DNA of 64,000 bases from Cerrena zonata (GCA_038087015.1 JASBNA010000047.1:248001-312000), one strand, 5' to 3'. Positions 1-14,535 are shown, counted from the stretch's first letter. Notes: a model not told the origin generated them from the letters alone. Made by a program: numbers and translations.

Positions 1-563
1 CAGGTAATTGTGATGGATTGACCTCCCGAAATGTACCAATACTGATTGACTCCCCTCAATTCAAGGGGTATTGAGTTTCGTAAGGCAACCTTGGACGCCG
101 ATGCGACCACGCATCAAACAACTTTCTGACTCATTGCAAATTGATTAGGGATCCCTTTCCAAGGATTTCCCACTATCATCAAATTGTTCTTCGAAGTACC
201 GTTCACTTACATTAAGAAAGCAACGACAGCTGAAGACTGCCAAAACCAACTTGATCAACCAATATCGTACCACTCATAAACCGTAGTGACCATAATACAC
301 TGTAGTGACCATAGTACACTGTAGTTACCATAGTACACTGTAGTGATAATACGCAGTAACGTGGTTAAAGTACCTCAACTAGTTGAGTAGGGAGTGAATT
401 TGCAGCCAAAAAACACGCAGCGGTACGGGTTCCATCATTTGGAAACCTGGGACCCGCGCACGACCAGATCAAACACGAATCGAAATCAAAACAAGCCGGC
501 GTCTAATTCATCAACTACACTTAGTCAATTGATATTCTACTTAGTCAATTACACTTACTTACC
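1..563. other. Left-edge intergenic region upstream of DYN1
   Basis: I see no gene in this stretch. It holds the DYN1 5' flank and a 19-bp tandem repeat annotated separately. A short open frame at 394-585 begins at GTG, overlaps the DYN1 start in another frame and has no family features, so it is not called. Confidence 0.6.
283..350. repeat. 19-bp tandem repeat, about 3.5 copies
   Basis: Three near-identical 19-base units begin at 283, 302 and 321, and a decayed fourth follows at 340. The unit reads GTAGTGACCATAGTACACT with one substitution in copies 1 and 3. It lies about 215-280 bases upstream of the DYN1 start and has no recognised factor site. Confidence 0.85.
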
Positions 564-3500
564 ATGGAGGAGAGTGAAACGGTGACGCCCAATGCGGTGT
601 TGGAGTTCATCCACAATTTAACCTCGATAAATGACTCCCATTTGATCCAGACATCGGCCACCAATGAATATTTAACTAATTATTTAGCAAATTATACTCC
701 AGATTCTTTATACCTACTTAAATTTAATGACGATGGGTATCATTTATCCAATGATTTACAATCTTTCGAAGGCGATTTGACTAAATTGACCAATTTAATC
801 ATATTAATCAAACAAAAGGGTCAATTAATATCGAAAACTTCATTAATTGATCAAATTAATATAATTAATATCCCAATGGCTAAACTTTTAAATGAAGAAG
901 AAAAAGATTCAAATAATGAATCATTTGAAAAATTAAGATTCTTAATAAACCTTGGGATCTCTCCGTATTTCGACTTGCTAACTAATAATTCAAATAATGA
1001 ATCTTCTTTTAATATAACCAAGAAAAAATTTAATGAATTATCGCTATCTTTACAACATTTACAACAAAAGATTCAAATTCCTGATTTAATCATATCAACC
1101 CATCCAAAAATCGTTCAACTCTTAAATTCGGATAAAATTAATGAAGAAGAAGAAGAAGAAGAATCTTTAATTCATGATACGGTTTTTTTAAATGAATTAA
1201 CTAATATTGTTAATAATTGGATTAAACAAATTCAATCAATTACAAACTTAAATCATAATCCTTTAGATGGTGATTCCATCTTAGAAGAAATCCAATTTTG
1301 GAAATCAATGGAATTAGCTCTTTTATCAATAAATCAACAAATTTTATCTGCTGAAGTTAAAAATTCAATTAAATTTTTGAATGAATCGAAAAGATTTCAT
1401 ATAACTCTTAGTTTCCAAAATGATATTGGTTTAAATGATAAATTAAATGAAACTAAAATTTATAATTCTTTATTAAAAGATTTACCAATTGATGATTTAA
1501 TTCATATTTCAAATAATTTAAATGATTCTTCAAATTTAATTAAATTTGAATCAGTCATTATAAATATTTTTAATCATTTAAAAAAATTGAAAAATTTGAA
1601 TTCTTTCCCAATTATTAGATCAATCGAATTAATCGAGTTAGTTTTAAATGATTTAACTAAGAATTTTTATAAAATTTTATCAAATTATTCCTTAATGACA
1701 ATTGACTTTAATCAATTTATTAAAATTTATAATAATTCAATTTTAAAAATCTTTAATTTAATTGATTCAAATATTAAATTTATGATTAATTTAATCAGAG
1801 AATTATTAAGAAAAAGACAAGAAAAATTTATAATTGTTAAAATTAATCAAGATTCTTTTAATGAATTACGTGATAAAATTCAATATTTAATGAATTTTAG
1901 ATTAAAACATGAAAATTTATTAACTACTCTATCAAATTTATTGCCTTCAAATATTGATTTTTCAAATAAAATCATCGATACTTATAATAAAGTTATTATA
2001 CCTATAAATCCTTTAGATTTATCAAATCACGGTAAATTAATTTGGAATCAAAATGAAAATACTTATTTGGAATGTTTCAACAATTTAGAAAATTTAATAA
2101 TTGATAAATTGAATTCAATTTTTAATAATTGTAACAATTTCAATGATTTTATTTCAATTTTTAATAAATTCAAAAAATTTAATACAATGAACAATTCGAA
2201 TAATCTTCTTTCGTTAATTAGTGATGAACTAAAATTAAAAATATTATCCATTGTTAATAAAGAATTTGAAAAATTAGTTGAATTAAATTTGAAAAAACAA
2301 AATCAAATTATATCCTTTTTCAATTCGAAAGAATTTAATGATCCAATAATTTCGAAAATAATTTGGAATTTAAGTTTGACTAATAAATTGAATAATTATT
2401 TAATTTATCTTAAGCTTCTTCTTGGTTCAAATTGGAATAAGTATTCTTTAGGTAATAAGCTTGATTTAGAAATTTCAAGTTTAATTGATAATTTAAATCC
2501 TGATAAAATTTTCAATAAATGGTTAGATGATTTAATGTCTTTGAGTTCTAAAAATAATTATAAATTCAATTTTAGTGGTCCAATCATAAAAATTGATGAT
2601 CAAAATAGTGAGTCTTTAGATTTGATTGTTAATTTTGATTCAAATTTAATTAATTTATCAAACCAGTTAAATCATTTAAGCTCTTTTGGTTTCAAAATTC
2701 CAGTTAATCTATTAATTCAATTTAAAAAAATTAATAGATTACACCCATTTATTGTTACTTTAATTGAACATATAGAAATATTAAGAACAACTTCAGATAT
2801 TGAATTAGAACAAACAAATTATGGTAAAAAATTCGGATTCTTATTAGAATATCAAAAACAAATAATTTTATTACATTTGAAAGAAATTCTTTCCATTGAT
2901 TGGATTCATATATCTCAAGCTTATGATTTGCAAAATATTTCTAATGATTCAAAAGAAAATGATTCAATTGATATCAAAAATGAGGATATAATAGAAATTA
3001 AATCTTTGAATAATTTAACAATTTTCCAAGATGAAATTTATAAATTGTATTCTCAATCAAATAAAATTTTAAGATTTTATCAATTCTTATATAATGATAA
3101 ATTACCCAATTTGTTGACTTGTGATTTTAATCAATCTGAAATTAATAAAGTGATCGATTCAATTCAAGCAAAGATTATTAAATTAAGTTATGAAAACTTT
3201 AATGATTTTGATAAATTCATACAGATAATAAATAGTGATATTCAAAATGTTTTGATTGAAAAATGTCAGCAAAAATTAAATTCTTTTAATGAAGCTTTAA
3301 TATCTAGTGATTCATCCGACGTTTTGCCTAAAGGAAATCATTCAATTCTATTTCAAAACCAATCTTTTATACTATCCCCTCCTTTAGAAGATACTAAACA
3401 AGCTTGGTATTCAGAATTTAACAAATTTTTTGATATAATTGAAAATCAATCAAGAATTCAAATTGATGGTAAAATTGAAAAATTCAAAATCACCTCCAAT

Positions 3501-6500
3501 AGCTCAATTACTGTTGATATACTTCGCAACTTGAAAATTATAGATGAGCTAATGAATAATAGTTTATCATACTTTGAGAAATGGCTTGTTTTAGAAAACC
3601 TATGGGATTTGGATTTAAATACCGATGATGAATTTAACAAGTTGTTCGGCAATGTTGTGGAACCAATTACAATTGATGATTGGTTACAAGTTTTTAACAA
3701 GATTATTAACTTGAGATCTTTATTTGATAGACCTGAAAATTTCTTCACCATCAACAACTATTTACAAATTGATTTTGCTAAAGTACAATCAAGAACTGTG
3801 ATGAAATTTGATAACTTTCAAAATACTTTATTAAATAAATTTGCTCTGTCATTTCAAATTGATTTGATCAATTTTAATAATGATTTATTGAATGCTCGAA
3901 ACTTATTAGAACCAGCTTTGAATATTCAAATGATGACTCCTAAATTAATAACTGTTCTTGAAAATCATTTCCATTACAAAACCAGCATAAATAGCATTCA
4001 AGAAAAAATTTCAAGTTTCAACAAAGGTCAAACTTTACTTCAAAAAAGAAAATTCAAAGCTCCTCAAGATTGGATATTCGTTGAACAACTCGAAAACAAT
4101 TTTTCTATTGTGAAAACATTACTAGAAAGAAAGGATAAAATTATTGAGGCCAATAATGAAATTATAGTCTCTAAAGTAAAATCTGAGGCAATTAAAATAA
4201 ATGAAGAGATAAAAAAATTGATAGGCGACTGGTTCAATAAAAAACCAATTTCTGGTAATTTGAATCCTTCGAATGCTATAACAAACTTAATTGCATTTGA
4301 AGAAAAAGTTGGCCATTTGGACAAAAGTAAAACATCAGTCTTAAAAATTTCTTCAAATTTGAAAATTCCAATTGAAATTGAAGAAGATTTGTTTGACATC
4401 GTTGATGAAATTGAGGATCTTAAATCTGTTTGGTCTTCTATAAATACATTATGGGAAGACTTAGAGAGAGTCAAGTCTTCGAAATGGTCAGAAGTTCAAC
4501 CAAGAATCTTAAGACGCCAATTAGATGATGTCTTGATGAACTCTCGCTCATTACCAACTAAAGTCCGTCAATACGCCGCATTTGATGAAATACAGAACCT
4601 TATCAAATCTTACTTGAAAAACTTTTCTTACATTAATGATTTGAAAAGTGATGCTATGAAAAAACATCATTGGAAACAATTACTAGATCTGGTGGGCTTC
4701 GAAGATTTGATTGTCGAGAGTTTAAAGGTCGGTGACGTATTCAATTTGAATTTCCAATTAAATGAAACTATTATCAAGTCAATTTTGGTCCAGGCTAATA
4801 ATGAGCAAACTATCGAAGATAACTTACTTCTCATCAAAAAAGAATGGTCGACGATTACCTTCGAAATGTTCAACTACGAAAATAAATGTCGTTTGATCAA
4901 AAATTGGGATAAATTATTTGATCAATGTGATAGTGATTTAAATACCTTAGCGAGTATGAAAAATTCTCCTTACTATAGTAACTTCGAGCAAAAAATCATT
5001 TCCTTGGAAGACCAATTGAACAGATTATTCATCTTGTTAGATACATGGATCGATGTCCAACGACAATGGGTTTATCTCGATGGTGTATTCGGGAATAAAA
5101 ATAACGATATGAAAAATTTATTGCCAGTTGAGTCGACAAGATTCACAAATATTACCTATGAATTCTTCGGAATTTTGAAGAAGGCGAACAAATATAACTT
5201 AGTCTTGGATGTATTGTTAATCAGTGATATACAGCCAGTTATGGACAAATTTTTAGAAAGTCTTGTCAAAGTTAGAAAATCTTTAACTGACTATCTTGAG
5301 AAACAAAGAGAACTATTTCCTAGATTTTACTTCGTCGGGAACGAAGATCTATTGGAGATTATTGGTAGTGCCATTGATATCAACCGTATAAATAAACACT
5401 TTAAGAAGATGTTTTCGGGTATTACCTCTGTTGATTACCAAAATGAAAGCTCTACAATAGTTGCCATCAATAGTGAACAGGAAGAAAAGCTTCAATTATC
5501 TACCCCTGTATCTTTGATCAAGTATCCTAGGCTTAATGAATGGTTAAGAGAGTTAGAATTAGAGATCAAGTTTACACTTTCAAAATCAGTGAAGAATTGT
5601 TTGAAAGATTTTACTGAATGCTTCAGAAACGATCAATTTGACGGTTTAAGAGAATGCATAAAGCTCTATAGCACCCAGGTATTAACTCTTACTCTTCAAA
5701 TTTTTTTCACATCAACTACTGAAAAAGCTATCTCGGACAATTCTTTAGCTAAAACTGTTGAAGCATATGGAAGATTGATCAACGTGATGTCGACTCTTAT
5801 ATCATCAAACTCGTTTGAAAATAAAGAAAGAAAGAAGCTCGAGTGCTTAGTTATTGAAATGCTTCATAAAAGAGACATTTTATTATCTTTGCATAGTACA
5901 AGTACCCAAGAGGAATTGCAGTCTATTTGGAATGTTCAACAATTGTTTTATTATAATACCGATTCCACTGACCTCGTTACTAACTTAAAAATAAAACAAG
6001 CTGGTGCTGAGTTTACATATGGATATGAATATTTGGGGATTCCAGATAAACTTGCTTATACTCCATTGATAGATAAATGCTTCTTAGCCATGACTCAAGC
6101 TTTAGATCAAAGATTGGGAGGATCTCCATTTGGTCCTGCTGGTACAGGTAAGACCGAGCTGGTTAAAGCCCTAGGAAATAACTTGGGTAAAATGGTATTA
6201 GTATTTTGTTGCGACGAAGCTTTTGATTTTCAATCAATGGGAAGAATCTTCTTAGGTTTATGTAAAGTGGGTTGTTGGGGCTGTTTTGATGAGTTCAATA
6301 GGTTAGATTCGAGGATTCTTAGTGCAGTCTCATCCCAAATTGAAAACATTGAACTTGGGTTAAGTGGAAAAAGTGAACAAATAGAAATCTCAGGTAAGAG
6401 CTTAACTGTCAACCCTGAAACAGGTATTTTTGTGACTATGAATCCTGGTTATGTTGGTAGATACGAGTTACCAGAAAATTTGAAAAAACTTTTTAGAAAT

Positions 6501-9500
6501 TTCTCCATGGAAAAGGCTGATAGTGAAATCATTGCTGATGTATTACTAACATCTCAGGGATTTGTTAATTCAAGAAAACTAGCTTCCATTGTTGTCCCAT
6601 TTTTTATCGGTATAGAGGAAAAGACGTCCAAGCAATCTCATTACGACTTCGGGTTAAGAACTTTGAAGAGTACTTTGAATAAATGTGGACTGATAATGAG
6701 ATCGTTGCCCTCCAACATGTCGGATTCATTATTATTTGAATCCAAATTAGTCCTCCAGAGTATCAGAGAGACAATTGCTCCAAAATTAATCAAAGAGGAT
6801 GAAGTGGTATTACTTGACTTGATTGACGAATTTTTCCCCAATGTATCGTACGATAACCTTGATCATACCAATCTAATGACTGAACTAGACACTATTGCCA
6901 AGAGAGATGGTCTTACAGTAACTGAAAATTGGGCCAATAAATGTTTGCAATTGTCCCAGATGCAAAGCAACCACCACGGCTTAATGTTAGTAGGTTCTGC
7001 TGGTTCAGGAAAGTCCGTTATATATAAGCTGGTCCTAGAAGCATTATCTAAATTAGATGGAAGTGATTATTTAACTTTTGTTATTGATTGTAAAGTTATT
7101 TCGAAAGATGAAATTTATGGTTATTTAGATGTTGTGACAAGAGATTGGACGGACGGTTTATTTACCAGTATTTTAAGAAGGATCAAAAGTAATTTGAGAG
7201 GTGAGTTGTCTAAAAGAATATGGATCGTGTTTGACGGTGATATTGATCCTGAATGGGCTGAAAATTTAAACAGTGTTTTAGATGATAACAAGTTATTAAC
7301 CTTACCAAATGGTGAAAGGCTCGAATTACCTCCTAACATCAGACTATTGTTTGAAGTAAACAGCTTGAAATATACTACATTGGCAACTATTAGTAGATGT
7401 GGTATGATTTGGTTTGATTCGTCATTAGTATCTACAAATGCGTTGTTCCATAAATTCACTCATGAGCTCTCTACTGTTGCTATAGATTTGGATGAAGAAT
7501 ATCTTAACGATATTTCCAATACTGAAATCATTGATATTCAAAAATCATTAGCTGCTGATATTCTCAATATAACTAGTTCAAACTTATTTTCAAAAGTGGC
7601 AGCTGAAGCTGAAAATTTAAACCATATTATGCCTTTCACAATTCATAGGGTTATTGGTGCTTTCTGCACTTTGCTAAAGGTTTACTGTCGTCGTTTTGTC
7701 ACTTATAGAGCAGTAAATAAAACCATTCCCATCGACGGTAGCGAGAAATATATAAAAATGGCAATTATTTTATCATTTATTTGGTCTTTTGCTGGTGGAA
7801 GTTCATTAAGTGACCGTGAAGATTTCGGGAGATCCATTTCTTTATTCGAAGAATTCAATGGAATAGGCGAGTTACCTGATAAGGATTGTGCATTTATTGA
7901 TTATGATATATCTTTGCCGGAGTGTCAATGGGTTAGCTGGACTAGGATCGTTGGAGTGAAAGATTTAGAACCTCAACATATAACTAATCCAAATACGGTG
8001 GTTCCGACCTTAGATACCGTCAGACACGAGTCATTAATATATTCTGTTTTAAATGAACATAAAACATTATTACTTTGCGGTCCACCTGGTTCCGGTAAGA
8101 CAATGACTTTATTGGAAGCTTTAAGAAAGTCTCCTAACCTTGACGTCTTACCTTTGAACTTCTCCAAAGACACCACTCCGAAGTCAATGATGACCTCTTT
8201 AGAGCAATATTGTCATTATAAGAAAACAAATAATGGTGTCGTCCTCACGCCTAAAGTGAATGGTAAATGGGTAGTGGTATTCTGCGACGAAATAAACTTG
8301 CCAGGAGTTGATAAGTACGGTACTCAGAGAGTCATTTCACTCTTGCGACAAATGGTGGAGAATGGTGGGTTCTGGAAAGTCAAGGATAAGCAATGGGTGA
8401 CATTATCTAATGTTCAATTTGTTGGTGCCTGTAATTCTCCTAATGACCCAGGCCGTCATCCTCTATCAGACCGTTTACTTCGTCATGTTAGTTTGATTAT
8501 GGTTGATTACCCAGGGTAAAAATTCTTTGAGACAAATTTACCAGTCCTTTACTTTGGCTGTTCTTAAATGTGCCCCCGACCTCCGTACTTATAGTTCATC
8601 GGTGACGGATGCTATGATCGAGATATATCAAAAAACCTAAGGATAAGCTAACCTCAGAATTGCAGGATCATTATATATACTCTCCTCGTGAATTGACAAG
8701 ATGGACAAGAGGTATATTGGAAGCTCTTAGGGCAGTGGAGTATCAATCCTTAGATGACCTTATCAGGTTGTGGTATCATGAAGGTTTGAGACTATTTTAT
8801 GATAGACTAGTGAAGGACGAAGAACGTGATTGGACAAAAACCATATTCAAGCAAACAATTGAGCAATTTTTCCCGAACATAGATGTTGATAATGTTACAA
8901 GAGAACCTGTTCTCTATTCTAATTGGTTGACTTCGAAGTATGAGCCAGTAGATGAAGTTGAGTTAAGGTCTTTCGTCTCCGAGAGGTTGAGGGTCTTTAG
9001 CGATGAAGAGATTGATGTGAACTTGGTGCTTTATGGAGATTTATTAGACCATTCTTTAAGAATTGATAGAGTTTTAAGACAACCTCAAGGCCATATGATT
9101 TTGGTTGGACCCTGCACAAGTGGAAAAACAACTTTAGCAAAATTTGTTGCCTGGATCAACGGTTTGAAAATAATTCAATTAAATGTTAGCAGAAAGTACA
9201 CGCTTGAAGATTTTGATGCTACACTCAGATCTATACTTTTAAGATGTGCAAACGGTGAAAAGGTATGTTTCCTTATTGATGAATCAAGTATTCTTGAAAC
9301 TTCATTTATTGAACGAATGAATACTCTATTAGCTAATGCTGAGATTCCAGGTTTATTTGAAGGAGATGACTACAGTCACCTTATGAATTTATGCACAGAA
9401 CAATCTCATAGTCAAGGTTTATTATTAGACTCAAACGAAGAATTGTATGAATGGTTCACCAAACAAATTTCGGAGAATTTGCATGTGGTCTTTACAATAA

Positions 9501-12500
9501 GTGACATGCAAAATTCTAACAAACCACAAGTGATATCTTCACCTGCACTATTCAATAGATGTGTTTTGAGTTGGATGGGTGATTGGTCAAATAATTCTTT
9601 GTTTGAGATTGGATCCCGCTTAATTGAACCCGTTCCCCTTGACTTATCAAGCTATTCAATTCCTGAATCTTATGATAGTGACATCTTTTCTGACATCACT
9701 GGATTCAGAGACGTTATTGTGGAAGGTGGTCATTTTTTTCCATCGTGTCGTCATAGATTATGAAAGTACCTTGAATCATTTCAAGACTCCGAGTCAGTTC
9801 ATGGGCCTTAATCAAAAACTTCATTGAAATATTCACAAACAAGCAGTATGAATTAGAAGAAAACCAAAGACACATTAGTATCGGTCTTGATAAATTGAGA
9901 GAAACGGTAATTCAAGTCAATGAATTAAAGCATCATCTCTCGAAGAAAAAAGAGTATTTGGCGTTAAAAGACCAGGAAGCAAAAACTATGTTGAATAAAA
10001 TGCTTACTGATCAAAATGAGGCCGAACGTAAGCAAGAATTCTCTGTTGCCACGCAAGAGGAGTTGAGTAAGCAAGAAGTTGAAATTGAAATGAGAAGATC
10101 AGAAGTAATGAAAGATTTAGAATTAGCTGAACCTGCCTGTTATTGAAGCACAGCGAGGAGTTCAGAACATCAAAAAGCAACATCTTACAGAAATTAGGAG
10201 TATGTCAAACCCACCAGCTGCTGTCAAAATGACAATGGAAGCTGTTTGTATATTGATTGGTTACGAGGTATCTAGTTGGAGAGATGTTCAACTAATTGTT
10301 CGTCGTGATGATTTTATTGCTAATATCGTCTCATTTGACAACCTGCTGCAATTGACTCCAGATGTTAGAAGATATATGGATAAAGTCTATCTCTCTAGGG
10401 AAGGGTTTAACTTTGAAACAGTTAACCGTGCCAGTAAAGCTTGTGGTCCCCTTTTACAATGGGTTCAAGCTCAAATGGCATATTCAAGTATATTAGAAAG
10501 TGTTGGTCCTTTAAGAGATGAAGTCATTGCTTTGGAAGCACAAACAAAGAATACCAAAGCTCAATTAATTGCTGTGGATGAAATGATTCAGGAGCTTGAA
10601 GATAGTATCGAAAAATACAAGGATAGCTATAGTGGCCTCATTAGAGAAGCTGAAAATATTAAGCTCGAAATGAGCTCTGTTGAAAAGAAAGTCAATAGAA
10701 GTATGAAGTTGATAGATAATTTAACAAGTGAAAGATATAGATGGAAATCCAGTATAGATAAATTCGGAATCGAAAGAGAAAGATTAATTGGTAATTCTCT
10801 ATTAGCTGCTGCTTTTCTAGTCTACGCCGGAACCTTCGATCAAAAGGGTCGTGAATTATTGATTTCAGAATGGAAACTGAAATTGACGAATGCAAACATC
10901 CCATTCGATAATTCATTGTCAGTTTCCGGATATTTGGCAAATGGTGGTGAAATCTTGAGGTGGCAAAACAGTGGATTGACCAATGATACACTCAATTTTG
11001 AAAACTTCACTATCATGAAATCAACAAAAATTCCATTAATTATTGATCCTTCATCACTGATAGTGAATGTGATCACCGAATCAAATCTTCCTAAAAAAAC
11101 CACTGTTACAAGTTTCTTGAATGAATCTTTTGTGAAACAACTTGAAAACTCTTTGAGATTCGGTGGAATAATTTTGATCAAAGATGCCGAATATTATGAT
11201 CCTATACTCGATCCGGTTCTTAGGCACGAAGTTCATAGAAATGGGGGTCGTATGGTTGTGAAGTTAGGTGATCAAGAAATTGATTTTTCTGAAAATTTTA
11301 AATCAATTTTATTCACAAAAGACTCTCTGATTGCTTTATCATCATTTGTTGCTGCAAGAACCTCGGTGGTAAATTTCACAGTAACTAGTGGTAGTCTTGA
11401 AGATCAAATCTTGAATACTACTTTACAGTTCATAAGACCAGATATCCAAGAAAAGAGAAATCAATTGGTGAGTTCGAAAGGTGAATATAAGGTTCGGCTC
11501 TATAACCTTGAGGAAGAACTTTTAGCCTCTTTGAGTGATACTTCAGGCAATATTCTAGATAATGACTACGTTGTCGAGACTTTGGAAAGATTGAAGGCAG
11601 AGGCCACAGAGATAGATTATAAGATCAGCGAATCGGATGAGATTATGGCAACAGTTGACGAAGTCAGAAACAAGTATGATGATGTTGCCAAACATTCAGT
11701 AAAAATTTTCAATGTCTTGAAGAGCTTAACTTCATTCAATAAATTTTATGCCTTTTCTTTAGATACTTATACTTCAATTTTCACCTCTGTTTTGAAGAGC
11801 AGAGTCAAGAACTTAGAAATTGAAGAATTTATCAAAGAGCTTTATAAAGAGACCTTCAGTGTTGTTATTCCTTCATTATGTTACTCTGATAAAATCAGTT
11901 TTTCATTAGGCTTGTTACTCAGTTTTCAAAGATTGGAAATTGGTCAACAATTTGCCAATACGCTTTTGACCATTTTCAAAGCAATTATTAATAAAAACTA
12001 TGATAAAGATATTAAAATGATTCTCATGGAAAGCATTGCTGGCTTTGACAAAGGATCAATGTTTGAAAGTGAGGAAGAAATTGAAAGCGTTTTTGTTCAG
12101 AATCCAGAAAATGAAACCTTAAATGTGTTGAAACCGTTAATACAATCGTTGAGAAAATGTAATACCGAAAGGAAAGATGCCTTTATGGATGCTTTTATAG
12201 AATTATGTTCCTTTTTATTTACTGGCTCTGTTCCATTCAGTTCTAAATATGAGCTCAAGGACTGGGTAAAGGAAAATTGGAAGCCAATTCTTTTGGCATC
12301 TCCCGAAGGATACGATGCCACATTTAAAGTTGAGCAACTTGCTAACGAGCTAAATAAAAAGTTAGTTATTGTTTCTATGGGGTCTAAGGAAGGTGTTGAG
12401 ATTGCCAACAAGGAAATTGATCAAGCTATGAAAAAGAATAATTGGGTATTAATACAAAACATTCAAATGTCCACCAGCTGGTTGAATTTCTTAGAGAAAA

Positions 12501-13225
12501 AGATTGAAAATGTTTCTATTGAATCGGGATTCAGGATTTTCATGACTTGTAATTTATTGTCTAATAACATTCCAATTGGTTTAATCAATTCTTCCAAAGT
12601 ATTGACGTTTGAAAATCAACCAGGATTAAAGAATGTTGTGTCTGAAACTTTTAAATCAATTCCAAATGAATTAATGAAGATTGAAGTTAGTGAATTTAGA
12701 CATGTTTGCTTCTTATTGGTTTGGTATCACAGTGTCATCCAAGAAAGACTTAGATATTCACCAATTTCTTTTACTCAACTGTACGATATAAATGATTCTG
12801 ATTTCACTGCTGGATTAACTGTGATCAAAAAATTATTTGAACCATTGATTTCAAAAGGAAGAACCAACGTTGATCCAAATACTATTCCATGGCATGAACT
12901 ACAATATTTGATTGGTGAGATTACTTATGGTGGTAAGATCAATGTCAAAAGTGACTTTGAATACTTTGTTACTTTGAGTAAAGCTTTATTCAAAGTCGAA
13001 TCTTTTGAAAATGATTTCAATTTGATTGATAATGAATTATCTAATAAGCACAATATAAAATTGAAATTCCCTGAAGGTATTAGTACCGAGGCTTACACAA
13101 CATGGATATCCAAATTACCTAATAAGACACCATTAAGCTGGATTGGATTAGAAGAAGAAGTTGACGTTTTGGTCCGTGAAAGTGAGGGCCAAAATGTTGC
13201 ATCAAAAGCGATTGAGTTTATTTAA
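564..13225 (+). CDS. DYN1: Cytoplasmic dynein heavy chain, five apparent single-base insertions
   Basis: This is the motor subunit of cytoplasmic dynein, which pulls astral microtubules to position the spindle and nucleus. The tail is about residues 1-1750. Walker A motifs of AAA1 (GPAGTGKTE, about residue 1857), AAA2 (GSAGSGKS, about 2144), AAA3 (GPPGSGKT, about 2506) and AAA4 (GPCTSGKTT, about 2848) follow. The stalk coiled coil is about residues 3090-3390, and AAA5-6 and the C-terminus complete the motor. The frame shifts by +1 five times: the G run at 8514-8516, the A run at 8630-8635, the T run at 9733-9739, about 9807-9812 and about 10136-10138. Dynein sequence continues without loss across each. 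Removing five bases gives 4218 residues, close to the family length (S. cerevisiae about 4092). No site has intron signals. I read one gene with local consensus errors; a recent pseudogene is the alternative. Confidence 0.93.
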
Positions 13226-13500
13226 TGTGAAATGTTAACCAGAAAAAACACTAAAAACAAAAAAAAAAAAAAAAGATAGCATAGTATTTAAGCATATATT
13301 TTTAATGAAACTTATAGAATGATAAATCTAAAACATGTAGTTCTACAAAAGGTGAAGTAATAAGCAGTCGATATATTTTACAATGCGTATTTTTTTTTTA
13401 TTAAGGTTTAAATACAAAAATTAGAAAGAAAAATTCATAAGAAACTAATATACTAAATTTAATCGATTAATTATTTGAAATAAGTAATCAACTAAATAAT
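13226..13500. other. Convergent 3' flank of DYN1 and RPS19
   Basis: This AT-rich spacer lies between two convergent genes and contains an A run near 13260 and a T run near 13390. Nothing else is recognised; it presumably holds both 3' ends. Confidence 0.5.
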
Positions 13501-14330
13501 TTATTCGTCTTCTTCTAAAGTTTGAGCGGCAATACGATCTAAATCTCTTTGACCGTTTTCAGAGATTCTTCTACCACCTTTAGCAGATTTTTCTAAGACA
13601 CCAATTTTTTCTAAAGATTGCAAGACTCTTCTGTTAATAGAACCAGAAGCGTCAGCGTGTCTGTGAGGTCTGAAACCTCTGTTGATGGCACCACCGTATA
13701 ATTTGTTTAATTTACCAACACCAACTTGTTTTCTTAAGTAAATGTGTCTGGCGGCAGAAGCAGCTCTTTTGTAGTACCAAGTTTCAGCTTCTTGAGGTGG
13801 TAATTCATTACCGGCAGAAGTTTTGACAAGGTCAACGTAACCTGGAACTTCTAATTTACCTTGACGTTGCAAGAATTGGGCGTAAGCGTTGATGAAATCT
13901 TGAGCTGGAACGTCTCTAAATAATCGTTAGTATTAGTTCAAAAATTTGCATAAGCTCTCGGATCCATGTGTAATGACTCGACAATATGAAACAAAACTCT
14001 ACTTGATCAACTTCTCCATCTTAATATGGCTGTCTACTAAATTTGGGACTTGGTCTGGCACTTTCAGTCACTCATAACTTAAATCATGGCTTCTTCCTCT
14101 CATCTCAACATCTTCGGCCAAACAACCCTCCATTCTGTAATCTCTTATTCTTGTTTCTCTTCCTTTCGTACTTTTCATTTTTTTTTTCATTTTTTCATCA
14201 GATTTTTCACTTTCCGATATCGATCTCTTCAAATCTTAATCAAGCCGTTCTCTCGTTCATTTCATACATCTGATCATTCACATCTCCAAGCTCTTGCGAT
14301 TAAAACATACCTGACGGAAACACCTGGCAT
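13501..14330 (-). CDS. RPS19: Ribosomal protein eS19 (Rps19), two exons
   Basis: This is a small-subunit ribosomal protein needed for late 18S rRNA maturation and 40S assembly. Exon 1 is 14311-14330 (ATG plus 17 bases, encoding MPGVSVR up to a split Arg codon). Exon 2 is 13501-13915. The intron, 13916-14310 (395 bp), begins GTATGT, has TACTAAC at 13926-13932 and ends TAG. The spliced product is 144 residues, the family length, and contains QRQGKLEVPGYVD, YKRAASAARHIYLRKQVGVG, DASGSINRRVL and ISENGQRDLDRIA. The tiny first exon with an early intron is typical of yeast ribosomal-protein genes. Third-position codon choice is strongly biased, as in highly expressed genes. Tbf1-type and Cbf1-type sites lie upstream. 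Confidence 0.97.
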
Positions 14331-14535
14331 TTTGTCTATGGATTTATATGGAACAAGTATATAAAAGCTTCAACTAAAATTTTCTAGTTTTTTTTTTCTC
14401 TCAACAACCCTCACTAATTTTTTTTCCTGGTGGATTTCTCAGTGCACTTTGTTTTGGTGATGGAGTAGATTTTTTTTCGCAGTTTGGCCTTGGAAACCCA
14501 CCTAACCTGCAAAACCGCCAGTGCGCGAGCGCGAG

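Noticed and set aside
394..585. Small ORF overlapping the DYN1 start
   Set aside because: Starts at GTG, overlaps DYN1 in another frame and has no family features.
8514..8659. Intron in DYN1 between the first two open segments
   Set aside because: No GTATGT donor or TACTAAC branch motif; the intervening bases encode dynein sequence in another frame, so single-base shifts explain it better.
14043..14364. Two overlapping small + strand ORFs
   Set aside because: They lie inside and across the RPS19 intron and first exon on the opposite strand and are pyrimidine-rich low-complexity frames.
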